Origin: Schistocerca nitens
Lineage: Eukaryota; Arthropoda; Insecta; Orthoptera; Acrididae
Direction: 5' to 3'
Length of the DNA: 64,000 nt
NCBI RefSeq assembly: GCF_023898315.1
Contig: NC_064621.1
Span: forward strand, 18,288,501 to 18,352,500
How positions within the stretch are numbered: position 1 is the stretch's first letter; every line of letters starts with the position of its first letter. The translations under genes and the position numbers were made by a program. This document shows, piece after piece, positions 41,091-50,152 of the stretch. The notes beneath the pieces are model-generated. The model saw nothing but the letters and a program-made list of their open reading frames with translations, searched no databases and was not told the origin of the DNA.

Positions 41091-42019
41091 TAAAATCGAA
41101 ACAAGAAGGTGGGACGGAGCAGGAGGAGGGGACGAGGAAGTAGCAGTATTTACACACATGAAACAAATATTTACTGTCTCTTTTTTTTTTTCTTTCTTCT
41201 TTCATCTGAGGACAACTTACTAAGAAGCCAAACTGGTTACCGTACCATTTGTGTGGCCTGAGGATGAAATATGTAATGAAAGAATTTCGTTTCCAAAATG
41301 GCCACATTATTTCCGTAAGCCACTTCGCCTAGACTACGTACATTCTATAGATAACGGAGATTTGTCTAATGGAAAAGATACTGCAGTAATACCAACATTG
41401 CGCATTGTTCTACCGTATTATAGTAAAGTTACTACAATAATGCAGCAGCCCACACATCGCAACTATCACGCCTCAAACTATCATAGCACACGAATAAAGC
41501 GCTTGGTAATGGCAATTATATAGCGAAATGCGTTGTACAGAAAGTAAAATAATAAAAAAATCGCGACTGACAGCAGCATTTCATGTAATTCTATTCAACT
41601 CGCCATTCTTTCCATAAATTCTATATCGGCTGCGGTCAATCAATCTATTCCAAACCGAGTGCCTCAGCCGAAAATAACTTCGTTCAGCGTAACTCACATT
41701 CTACGTAATAGAAGTTGGTTCTCGTGTTTCGGCCACTCCATAAAACTGCTTCAGATTATCAGTCCCTTTCCATATCGATTGTTTGTTTTCACTTTGTCAG
41801 CTATCTTCGTATTGTTCAGGTTTTCGTATTTGGTTTCTCTTTTATAAATCATCCCCGGCTTTACTAACACGTACTGGAATCAGAACCAGCTCTTATTCGT
41901 AGTGACAGGTTTTGTGGGGGATAGCTTCCAACAACGAATCGTACAAAGCCTTATATTCAGACTCCAATCCAGATAAATCGTAAGTTATGAATGAACAACA
42001 CACGACGCCGGCGTAATAA
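41091..42019. other. unassigned sequence
   Basis: AT-rich; several reading frames of 60-90 codons without motifs. Confidence 0.35.
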
Positions 42020-42085
42020 TCTGCAGTGTTTATTATTTTACAAACCGATTTTCAGCTGTTACGCTATCTTCAGGTGCAAAGATAA
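42020..42085 (-). mobile_element. Penelope-type 3' end, diverged
   Basis: Minus strand reads CACCTGAAGATAGCGTAACA then GCTGAAAATCGGTTTGTAAA: a CUGANGA core, a short AGC/GCU stem, and GAAAA before a damaged ACCGGT-like palindrome. Compatible with a decayed hammerhead-bearing PLE end; no coding remains. Confidence 0.35.
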
Positions 42086-42386
42086 ATATATATTGCTATG
42101 AAGGTGCAACATGAAGTCTTATACAACATCCGCAAAGGAAAGGAGGGGAACTAGATTTAAATAATGGAAATTAGCAAACATATTCCCGCTTATCCAATCT
42201 GCTTTATCCAGATACTGTAGTTTCACTTCCCCTGTCAAAAACATTGTACGTTGCATAAATACCGTTGTTTCATTTACCTGTTTAATCTCATATGTTATAT
42301 TGTGCCTGTCTGTAATATTTTACCTATTAAGGACAAGGTCATGCAGTGGAACAAGTCGCCCACTAGAATAAAAACATCGGCTTCAA

Positions 42387-42448
42387 TATATGAAGGTGGC
42401 ATCTGTTGTTTCGGACATGTCCGAAAGAACAGATACCACCTTCATATA
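42387..42448. repeat. 62-bp near-perfect palindrome
   Basis: Two 31-bp arms, left starting ATATGAAGGTGGCATCTGTT and meeting at GGACATGTCC without spacer, with two mismatches. As RNA or single-stranded DNA it would form a long hairpin. It may be part of a larger unclassified repeat continuing to about 42530. Confidence 0.85.
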
Positions 42449-42558
42449 GTTAAGGTTAACCGGCCAATGACCTCCTCCTTCTGTCCTGGATGCACACATA
42501 TTGCCCCAACTCTTACGGCACTCGGTTAGATTGTCGACCGCGAGTAATGAGTGTAACG

Positions 42559-42739
42559 TTGTTCAAATGTGTGTGAAATCTTATGGGACTTAACTGCTAA
42601 GGTCATCAGTCTCTAAGCCTACACACTACTTAACCTAAAGTATCCTAAGGACAAACACACACACACCCATGCCCGAGGGAGGACTCGAACCTCCGCCGGG
42701 ACCAGCCGCACAGTCCATCACTGCAGTGCCTTAGACCGC
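42559..42739 (-). mobile_element. SINE, family A relative with another head
   Basis: Minus strand: head with GGTCTAAGGCACTGCAGTGA, B box GGTTCGAGTCC, CCTCCCTCGGGCATGGGTGT, tail GATGACCTTAGCAGTTAAGT and CCCATAAGATTTCACACACA. The GATGACC...AGTTAAGTCCCATA core is shared with family A, the rest differs. An 11-bp duplication TGAGTGTAACG flanks it (42548-42558, 42740-42750). Confidence 0.9.
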
Positions 42740-42785
42740 TGAGTGTAACGGGCAGGGGCACTACGAATGTGGTGTGTGGACATTA

Positions 42786-43015
42786 AGTTGGGAATGTGGG
42801 TCACGGGGAGCGTGCAAGGAATAAATCCTTGCAGTCGCACTATCGTCTGTGCCCTCGGTGGCTCAGATGGATAGAGCGTCTGCCATGTAAGCAGGAGATC
42901 CCGGGTTCGAGTCCCGGTCGGGGCACACATTTTCAACTGTCCCCGTTGATGTATATAAACGCCTGTCGGCAGCGTAGAGTCTCGATCTAATTATCGTTTC
43001 AAATCAGCTTCAGGT
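42786..43015 (+). mobile_element. tRNA-derived SINE (family D) with well-kept tRNA-like part
   Basis: The tRNA-like segment is 42850-42926: D-arm GCTC...GAGC, anticodon arm TCTGC-CATGTAA-GCAGG (triplet TGT), T-arm CCGGG-TTCGAGT-CCCGG. The conserved T33 is A and the acceptor stem has a mismatch and spacing fault, so it is not a functional tRNA-Thr gene. A non-tRNA body (TCAACTGTCCCCGTTGATGT) follows, and a leader (GGGAATGTGGGTCACGGGGA) precedes. Confidence 0.7.
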
Positions 43016-43269
43016 GCAGGACGGCAGCCTACCCGAGCACTTGCGGTGGCTGTGTTGAGACAACGTCGACGTGCGTAGCATGCAGGCTCTTCGACAGCTA
43101 CAGATAGGCATATGTTTTCAATATAACGGTTCTGTATTTGCCTAGAGTGAAGGGAACAGGGAGGCAGTGAGATAAATCAATGCATCACTCATGTGTTACC
43201 TTTTATGTACAGACAGATAATAAACATTATTCGAAGTTTTTGTTCAGCTACTGGCATAGCGTAACACAC

Positions 43270-43440
43270 GGCTCTCTGGCTTGCGAGACAGTGGGTGAGC
43301 CAGACCAACATCGAATCAGCCAGGCGGATTCACGACTGTAGGCTGGTACACTGGCCAGCCTGAGTGTGATTCTTAGGCGGTTCCCCGAGCTCGCTTAGGC
43401 GAACACTGAGCTGGTAACCAGTCCAACTTCGCCCTCAGAA
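43270..43440 (+). mobile_element. SINE family E, diverged partial copy
   Basis: Resembles 49900-49995: CTGGCCAGCCTGAGTGTGAT / CCGGCCAGCCTGTGGACGGT, TTAGGCGGTTCCCCGAG / TAAGGCGGTTCTGCATC, GCGAACACTGAGCTGGT / GCGAATGCGGGCTGGTT, CGCCCTCAG / CGCCTCAG. Head and far tail not preserved. Confidence 0.55.
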
Positions 43441-43649
43441 ATGTGATGCACAAATACTTGGAATACGAGAACAGGCATAAAGTTTACAAAGTTCAAGAAG
43501 AGGTGGTGCAAACGATACCCTGCCCTCAGATAGCTGACGACTGCGGAGACGTGAAGGCCGTCCTGCCACGAACTTAAATAGAAATAAACTTGTCATATCT
43601 TGAGCAGACTGTTGCCGTCGTCTATGGGGTTGTATGTTGAATGTTAACC

Positions 43650-43940
43650 GGGGGCCTAGAAACGACGGAGAGGCTCCGTCCCCGCCGCAGCCGCAGTGGC
43701 CCACAACCCCACGACGACTACCGCAGTCCACTTCACCCCTTCGCCTCCCCACACCGAATCCAGGGTTATTGTGCGGTTCGGGGCCCCCGGTGGACACCCC
43801 CCCCCCCCCCCCCAGGGAACGTCTCACACGAGTGTAACCCCTATGTTTCCGTGGTAGAGTAATGGTGGTGTACGCGCACGCGGAGAACTTGTTTGCGCAG
43901 CAATCGCCGACATACTGCAGCTGAGGCGGAATGAGGGCCT
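43650..43940 (-). mobile_element. SINE family E, 5'-truncated minus-strand copy
   Basis: Read on the minus strand, it begins CATTCCGCCTCAGCTGCAGT, continues GGCGATTGCTGCGCAAACAA, GTACACCACCATTACTCTAC, CGTTCCCTGGG, a C/G homopolymer and CCGAACCGCACAATAACCCT. The same order appears on the plus strand at 49995-50152 (CGCCTCAGTTGCACTATG, GCGTACACCTTCATTACTCT, CGAACCACACAATAACCAG). Confidence 0.75.
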
Positions 43941-43972
43941 CTATGGGGTTACGGCTACCGAACTGAAGAAGA

Positions 43973-44160
43973 CCGGCCGTAGTGGCCGTGAGGTTCTAGG
44001 CGCTACAGTCTGGAACCGAGCTACGGTCGCAGGTTCGAATCCTGCCTCGGGCATGGATGTGTGTGATGTCCTTAGGTTAGTTAGGTTTAATTAGTTCTAA
44101 GTTCTAGGCGGCTGATGACCTCAGAAGTTAAGTCGCATAGTGCTCAGAGCCATTTGAACC
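43973..44160 (+). mobile_element. SINE family A
   Basis: CCGGCCGTAGTGGCCGTGAG head, B box GGTTCGAATCC, tail TCGCATAGTGCTCAGAGCCA. A perfect 12-bp duplication AACTGAAGAAGA lies at 43961-43972 and 44161-44172. Confidence 0.95.
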
Positions 44161-44474
44161 AACTGAAGAAGATTCGAATTTTCCTCAATCAAAATATGAA
44201 GCCGTGAACTTGAAAACTGGACAGCAGATGGTTACAACCTATGTATATCCACTGGAGTTTCAAATCTCTAAATTCGTGTTAATAGCTGCTGCTCAAATTA
44301 CGAGTAATTCCACTTAAAATGAACTAAAAGTGTGTCTCAAGCAATAGTTGTTTCAAAATAAATGAAAGCATTGAGTTCAGAATGTAAATGCGCAAGCAAT
44401 GCTTCAAGTGATTTAAACATGTTGTCAAGGCGGGTGTCAGCTCGTAAATACTTCGTAAAATGCATGACATACAA

Positions 44475-44815
44475 ATGTTGACTTTATTTATATTTTATTC
44501 GTACCGGTTTCGGTCATACACCATGTTCACGGCCCTGTAAGAAATACAAAACAATAGTCGTGTCAGATGGAGAAAGGAAATGACTATTTTGTTCGATATG
44601 AACGATCCTTTTAGTTTTGGTGTGTAATGTTAGCTGGAGATTAATTTTTCGTCGAAAGTAATTTCTCTGTTGTTACATTCGAAATAATCTTGTGACCTTG
44701 TAGGTCATTTCTTTTTCTGCGTCTAACATGATTTTTGTCTTGTATTTCGTACAGGACCATGAACATGATGTACGAACGAAACCGGTCGGATTAAATTATA
44801 AATGAATTCACCATA
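44475..44815. mobile_element. short element with Penelope-like inverted ends
   Basis: 44478-44553 and 44735-44810 are inverted partners of about 75 bp. The outward-facing order in each is ATTTAT-rich, ACCGGTTTCG, then CATCATGTTCA and CCTGT. Each carries GAAACCGGT with TGAACATG upstream, like a PLE 3' end in which the hammerhead core CUGANGA has become GUGAACA/AUGAACA. About 180 bp separate them, with no coding sequence. It could be a minimal inverted PLE dimer or a MITE. Confidence 0.5.
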
Positions 44816-44859
44816 TGCGTGTCACGTATTTTAAAAAATGCTTAAAGTGACTGTAGCTG

Positions 44860-45061
44860 TGCCGGCCGAAGTGGCCGTGCGGTTAAAGGCGTTGCAGTCT
44901 GGAACCGCAAGACCGCTACGGTCGCAGGTTCGAATCCTGCCTCGGGCATGGATGTTTGTGATGTCGTTAGGTTAGTTAGGTTTAACTAGTTCTAAGTTCT
45001 AGGGTACTAATGACCTCAGAAGTTGAGTCCCATAGTGCTCAGAGCCATTTGAACCATTTTT
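44860..45061 (+). mobile_element. SINE family A
   Basis: GCCGGCCGAAGTGGCCGTGC head, B box GGTTCGAATCC, tail CATAGTGCTCAGAGCCATTT plus GAACCATTTTT. A perfect 12-bp duplication TGACTGTAGCTG flanks it (44848-44859, 45062-45073). Confidence 0.95.
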
Positions 45062-45312
45062 TGACTGTAGCTGCCGGAAAAACACAAGGTGCCTAATCAG
45101 ACATGCGCGCCCTTTAGAGTGCTGCGCACTGTACGAGAACCCGAACAGTCCAGGGCACACACAACAGGTACGGTACTTATCATCGACAACCTGTCAGTCG
45201 CTTCCTCTAAAGCACGCAAGCTTCGTCAGACAGGGGTCAACCCTGACTGCGTTAGGTCAGCGCAGGGAGTAGGGCCAGGGGCACGACGGTCAGAAGTCCG
45301 CCCTGGCTACAG

Positions 45313-45430
45313 CTACTGGGTTTCCCAGTGTCTGCCACTGGCTACTGGCTACTGGGTTTCCCACTGTCTGCCACTGGCTACTGGCTACTGGGTTTCCCAG
45401 TGTCTGCCACTGGCTACTGGCTACTGGCCG
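45313..45430. repeat. 36-bp tandem repeat (3.3 units)
   Basis: Three consecutive 36-bp units (45313-45348, 45349-45384, 45385-45420) starting CTACTGGGTTTCCCAGTG, identical except one C for G in unit two, then a partial fourth. The length is a multiple of three, so frames on both strands stay open and give 12-residue repeats; the containing 152-codon plus-strand frame (45089-45547) has no family signature and an opposing frame of simil­ar length, so I do not call it a gene. Confidence 0.9.
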
Positions 45431-45547
45431 TGCGCCGAGTGGGGCAGGCGACGGAGGGGGCGCCGGAGAACCGAAGCCGCACGAGCACTGCGAATAAAAC
45501 AACTCCTCCGGCGAGACGGGCGCCGGCCATCGGCAACTGAGCCATAA

Positions 45548-46096
45548 ATCCCTTTTAGCAGTTAGCAGCGAGACGCGCGCGTTCTTCCCGGCTATCTTTT
45601 CATCTTCCCGTCTCAGCGACCGTCCCTTTCCGTTCCTCTCCAGAGCATCAAAAGCTAAGTGAGGCCGCAAAGATAAATGAACCGACACAAATATCTGATC
45701 CTGTTTCCACCACCACCACTACTGCTAACTCGCCACCTCGCATCTCCGAATGCGAAAATTGATCTTCGGTGATTCTTTACACACTGCCAGCACTTTAGAA
45801 ACTCCATCAACCACGATGATATCTGCAGACCTTAAAATCGGCGCATTTTGGAAATACATCAATTGAAATAGTATTTGCCGAAACTGAATCAGAGAATGAC
45901 GGGGATTAAACCAGTACAGATCCCATTGAAACGTAACGAGCCAAAATTCATCATTTGACATTGTGTATGAAAATTACTGAGTTCTTTATTTCTCTGTTTT
46001 CGCTTAAAATGTACGTCATGTCATTTCATCTTCATGGATCTCATCGCGATCGAGCAATTCATTTCAATTCAGAAAACCTAATTCAATTGATAGATG
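45548..46096. other. unassigned sequence
   Basis: No recognised element. Confidence 0.35.
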
Positions 46097-46544
46097 CAGA
46101 GTGGTCAGAAACAGTCTGAAAAGATTTTTAGGGTGTTGCAGGGTAGATTGTGCTGAGGAATAATTAGTAAAAAAATATTCGATACGTTGCGGCGTTAGCA
46201 CTGAAGTTAGCCGAGCAGGCCGCCCGGCAGGCGCCATTAGTTTGGCTTTTCTCACGGCACGAGACTGCCCAGAAACGCTCGGAGTTCGATTCTCACTACC
46301 GCCGCACGTCCAACATTTGTGTCGGTCTCTTTCTCGGTTTTCGAAAACCAAACTAAGAACACTCTGGCTACACGGTGCCTAGCAGGGCGCTTCAATTCGC
46401 GCCCAACGACGTGTTTGGCTAACTTTAATGCTAATTAACTCGGAAACGGCGCAACCTATCTAATTTTTTTCTGGACAATTATTTCCCAACACAGCCTGCT
46501 TTGAAATTCCCTTAGAAGCTTTCAGAACGTTTCTAACCTCCCTG
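46097..46544. mobile_element. 448-bp non-autonomous DNA transposon (MITE)
   Basis: Left end CAGAGTGGTCAGAAACAGTC and inverted right end CAGGGAGGTTAGAAACGTTC start inverted repeats that remain alignable for about 130 bp (GGAATAATTAGTAAAAAAAT / GAAATAATTGTCCAGAAAAA, TACGTTGCGGCGTT / TAGGTTGCGCCGTT, GAAGTTAGCC / AAAGTTAGCC). No transposase. The fragment at 28348-28397 matches its left end, with a TA before the C, suggesting a TA-targeting family. The B-box-like AGTTCGATTCTC inside is not enough for a tRNA call. Confidence 0.7.
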
Positions 46545-46559
46545 TGGTTGCCACTGTTC

Positions 46560-47450
46560 TCTACATCTACGTCTACATACATACTGCGCAATCCACCATA
46601 CGGTGCGTGGCGGAGGGTACCTCGTACCACAACTAGCATCTTCTCTCCCTGTTCCACTCCCAAACAGAACGAGGGAAAAATGACTGCCTATATGCCTCTG
46701 TACTAGCCCTAATCTCTCTTATCTTATCTTTGTGGTCTTTCCGCGAAATGTAATTTGGCGACAGTAAAATGGTACTGCAGTCAGCCTCAAATGCTGGTTC
46801 TCTAAATTTCCTCAGTAGCGATTCACGAAAAGATCGCCTCCTTTCCTCTAGAGACTCCCAGCCAAGTTCCTGGAGCATTTCCGTAACACTCGCGTGATGA
46901 TCAAACCTCCCAGTAACAAATCTGGCAGCCCGCCTCTGAATTGCTTCTATGTCCTCCCTCAATCCGACCTGATAGGGATTCCAAACGCTCGAGCAATACT
47001 CGAGAGTAGTTCGTATTAGTGTTTTATAAGCGGTCTTCTTTACAGATGAACCACATCTTCCCAAAATTCTACCAATGAACCGAAGACAACTTTCCGCCTT
47101 CCCCACAACTGGCATTATATGCTTGTCCCACTTCATATCGCTCTGCAATGTTACGCCCAAATATTTAATCGACGTAACTGTGTCAAGCGCTACACTAGTA
47201 ATGGAGTATTCAAATATTACGGGATTCTTTTTCCTATTCATCTGCATTAATTTACATTTATCTATATTTATAGTTCGCTGTCATTCTTTACACCAATCAC
47301 AAATCCTGTCCAAGTCATCTTGTATCCTCCTACAGTCACTCAACGACGACACCTTCCCGTAAACCACATCATCAGCAAACAGCCGCACATTACTATCCAC
47401 CCTATTCAAAAGATCATTTATATAGATAGAACAAAGAAATATATAATTCT
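46560..47450 (-). mobile_element. jockey-like LINE, best preserved RT C-terminal part
   Basis: From about 47450 the minus strand reads S-I-Y-I-N-D-L-L-N-R-V, L-F-A-D-D-V-V-Y-G-K-V (active site intact), D-D-L-D-R-I-C-D-W-C-K then a stop, and from 47247 an uninterrupted 204-codon frame: M-Q-M-N-R-K-K-N, V-T-S-I-K-Y-L-G-V-T-L-Q-S-D, R-F-I-G-R-I-L-G, K-T-L-I-R-T-T-L-E-Y-C-S-S-V-W, R-R-A-A-R-F-V-T-G, L-G-W-E-S-L-E-E-R-R and F-F-P-R-S-V-W-E-W-N. The 3' end holds GGTACCCTCCGCCACGCACC and a (ACGTAG/ATGTAG) tail at 46560. It is 5'-truncated. Long open frame but with an upstream stop and no endonuclease. Confidence 0.85.
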
Positions 47451-49151
47451 GTGCCAGTCACAGGGTTGTCCTCAGGAAACGTCGCAATTGACGCAATATT
47501 ATACAATTTTCTTCATTCAGTTGATACATACGTCTTGAACACAAACTTCACCGACAAAAGTTTGGAATATTTAGCCATAAGAAATCCATGGTTTCATTAC
47601 ACAGTAATTGAGTTTCGCTTCATTTTTTACTCCCATTGCTCTGTGTGTATGTATTCCACTGAAAATATCTATATAACAGCTCAAATGCCCACCGTATGTT
47701 TTCTGGCTGTGTTAATTGTACGTTTACAGTGATGCATAGCAGTAAGGGTAGGTTTTGTGGTGAAGAGTTGCAGATGCGGAAGTGCTGTGATGTGGTTGCC
47801 ATTGCTGCAGGAATATCTCAGCACTGCGTGTTTGTGCCAGTCTTCAATCGCATTCAGTGTACTCTTGAAGGAGGTTCGTACAGGGCAACTGTACACCTGT
47901 CCACTCTGCTGTTTATCACCGTCGACGTAGAAGTGAAACTGCCGGAAACAGAAACGTCAGGCAGAGCCGAGCAGTGCTGAACGCAAGCTAGAAGGCGAGC
48001 AGTAAAAAGCGCAGTATTGCTGACGACAGCAAGCGCCGTGACTGAATGGAACAAGTTCCTTACCATACAACACACACGGAGAATCCCGCCGGGACTTGAG
48101 TTCTTGTGCCGGTATCTACAGTGCAATACAGGTGCAAAGATAAATGCGGCAAAGAAATCAAGCGAAACGCAATTACTCCATTACAGACCCTGAACCAAAA
48201 TCCTCAGGAAACAGACCTGAACAACCTTCGAAACTCTGTTTGTGGAGTTCAGGTATACCCAGTGAACATTGCTAATCAAATTGTAGTTTCCTACAGGTTA
48301 CTGGACGAGACTCAGTCATCCTCAAGAGCGGTTTGTGAAATCTAATTAGCAGCTGGATAGTTTTTAATTTCAGTAAACACGCTTCCACAAGTTATTCTAC
48401 CGTTTCTTTATTTTCCTGAAAACGAAATATCCGGTGCAGTATTTTGTTTGATACGGTCTTGCTCGACAGCCATAGAATTTGCCTTTTTTTCACATAAACA
48501 CAAAACGTTATTCCGGTAAGAAACTTTCGCTGCTCTGCAAGTGATTTCTGATTAAAATTTCCGACGTATCAAAGCTTCTCAACAGCATCCACGTTCAAGT
48601 CTCCTTGTGGTAAAGTGTTTAAATGCTTGTTGTAAATAATGACGTACCTTAAGGACCACTGCTGTTACGTAACACAGAACATTTATATTGTGAAGCAGCC
48701 AACAATCAAAAATTGATTATAAACTGTTGCGGAGCTTTTTGTTTCATTTACCAGAAACTTATATACTTTTTGTTGAGGCTCCAATGTGCGTCTTTCTACA
48801 AATGATTTGTCTCGAGAAAACGAATGTCAAGAGGTTCTAATATGAAATAATGTCTACAGTCTAAGGACGAATTGAAAATAATCTAGAGCCCAAAGGATCG
48901 TTTTAAATAAAGTGACTTAAAACGAAATTTTGTTTTCCGTTATACTTTATATAATAAACAATCTGTATGCGGGTTTATTTTGTAACTGATCGCGTTTCTG
49001 AAGTCAACCAAATTTTTTTATGGATTTAAGGTAATCGCAATACAAGGGATAGAAAAGCATTTTTTTTTTTTAATTAGAAATTTGGTCCATGTTTTTGTAC
49101 GTTCACTTTCTTCATTTCCTCCGTCTTTATTACAAAGTTTAACACAATAAT
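47451..49151. other. unassigned 1.7-kb region
   Basis: Overlapping 60-94-codon frames at 47620-48130 on both strands have no motif. 48360-49140 is AT-rich with an A/T run at 49060. No supported gene. Confidence 0.35.
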
Positions 49152-49341
49152 AGCCGGCCGGGGTGGCCGAGCGTTTCTAGGCGCTGTAGTCTGGAACCGC
49201 GCGACCGCTACGGTCGCAGGTTCGAATCCTGCCTCGGCCATGGGTGTGTGTGATGTCCTTAGGTTAGTTAGGTTTACGTAGTTCGAAGTACTAGGGGACT
49301 GATGACCTCAGAAGTTAACTCCCATAGTGCTCAGAGCCATT
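49152..49341 (+). mobile_element. SINE family A
   Basis: GCCGGCCGGGGTGGCCGAGC head, B box GGTTCGAATCC, tail CCATAGTGCTCAGAGCCATT. Flanking TTTAACACA at 49138-49146 and 49342-49350 is a likely 9-bp or longer target-site duplication. Confidence 0.9.
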
Positions 49342-49350
49342 TTTAACACA

Positions 49351-49814
49351 TATTTTATTGAGATAGAGGAGTAACGTTGACAGTCTTCGGTGAAGTTCTA
49401 CTAACGGAAAACCAGCTTATGTCCTGGAGAAACAGCCCGTTTTCTTTGAGCTCTAAGACACAACAGTGCTACAACTGCCTTATTTACCGTTTTAGTTCCC
49501 GCAGCTGTCTTTCAGCTCTTGTCCTCCATTTCCCCTCCGCTCTGAAGTTTTTCCTGTGACAACCGTATTGTTATAAACCAAAAGTCACACAGTGTTATTT
49601 AACCAGCAGTGAAATACTTGCTGTTACGTTGCTTATTTTTCTAAAAACAAAAACTCCGTATTTATAACAGCCGTATTTTTTCTTCCTTCAAGAATACAGT
49701 ATCAGCCATGTACGACAATGAAATCACGAATTTCGTAGTATGGTATGAGGAATTAAGAGGAACCTCTTCACACACATTCCACATGGAAATTTCTGTGTCT
49801 GAGTAAGCACAAAC
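49351..49814. other. unassigned sequence
   Basis: No recognised element. Confidence 0.35.
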
Positions 49815-50152
49815 GCGCCCGCTCGGTTAGCCGTGCGGTCTAACGCACTGCTTTCCGGGCGGGAAGGCGTGCCGGTCGCCGGTAAGAGTCCGGCCGACGC
49901 ATTAGTGTCGAGGTCCGGTGCGCCGGCCAGCCTGTGGACGGTTTTTAAGGCGGTTCTGCATCTGCCTCGGCGAATGCGGGCTGGTTCCCCTTATTTCGCC
50001 TCAGTTGCACTATGTCTCGATTGCTCCACAAACACTGTCTCCATGTACGCGTACACCTTCATTACTCTACCACGCAAGCATTTGGATTACACTCATCAGG
50101 TATGAGACGTTCCCGGTGGAATCCTCTGGGGGCCGAACCACACAATAACCAG
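49815..50152 (+). mobile_element. SINE family E, near full length
   Basis: Head GCCCGCTCGGTTAGCCGTGC with A box TAGCCGTGCGGTCTAACGC; the B-box region (GGTAAGAGTCCGG) is mutated from GGTTCGAATCC. Then GTGTCGAGGTCCGGTGCGCC, AATGCGGGCTGGTTCCCCTT, ACCACGCAAGCATTTGGATT, and the end GGGGGCCGAACCACACAATA. Two more diverged copies are at 43270-43440 and 43650-43940. Confidence 0.8.

Noticed and set aside
42850-42926. Possible tRNA-Thr (TGT) gene
   Set aside because: Good T-arm and anticodon arm, but T33 is A, the acceptor stem and D-arm spacing are faulty, and SINE-type leader and body sequences flank it.
45089-45547. 152-codon plus-strand frame with 12-residue repeats
   Set aside because: The openness comes from a 36-bp tandem repeat; the opposite strand is equally open (132 codons) and there is no family signature.
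46195-46315. tRNA-like SINE with AGTTCGATTCTC
   Set aside because: The segment lies in the centre of the MITE at 46097-46544, and no A box or tRNA fold supports it.
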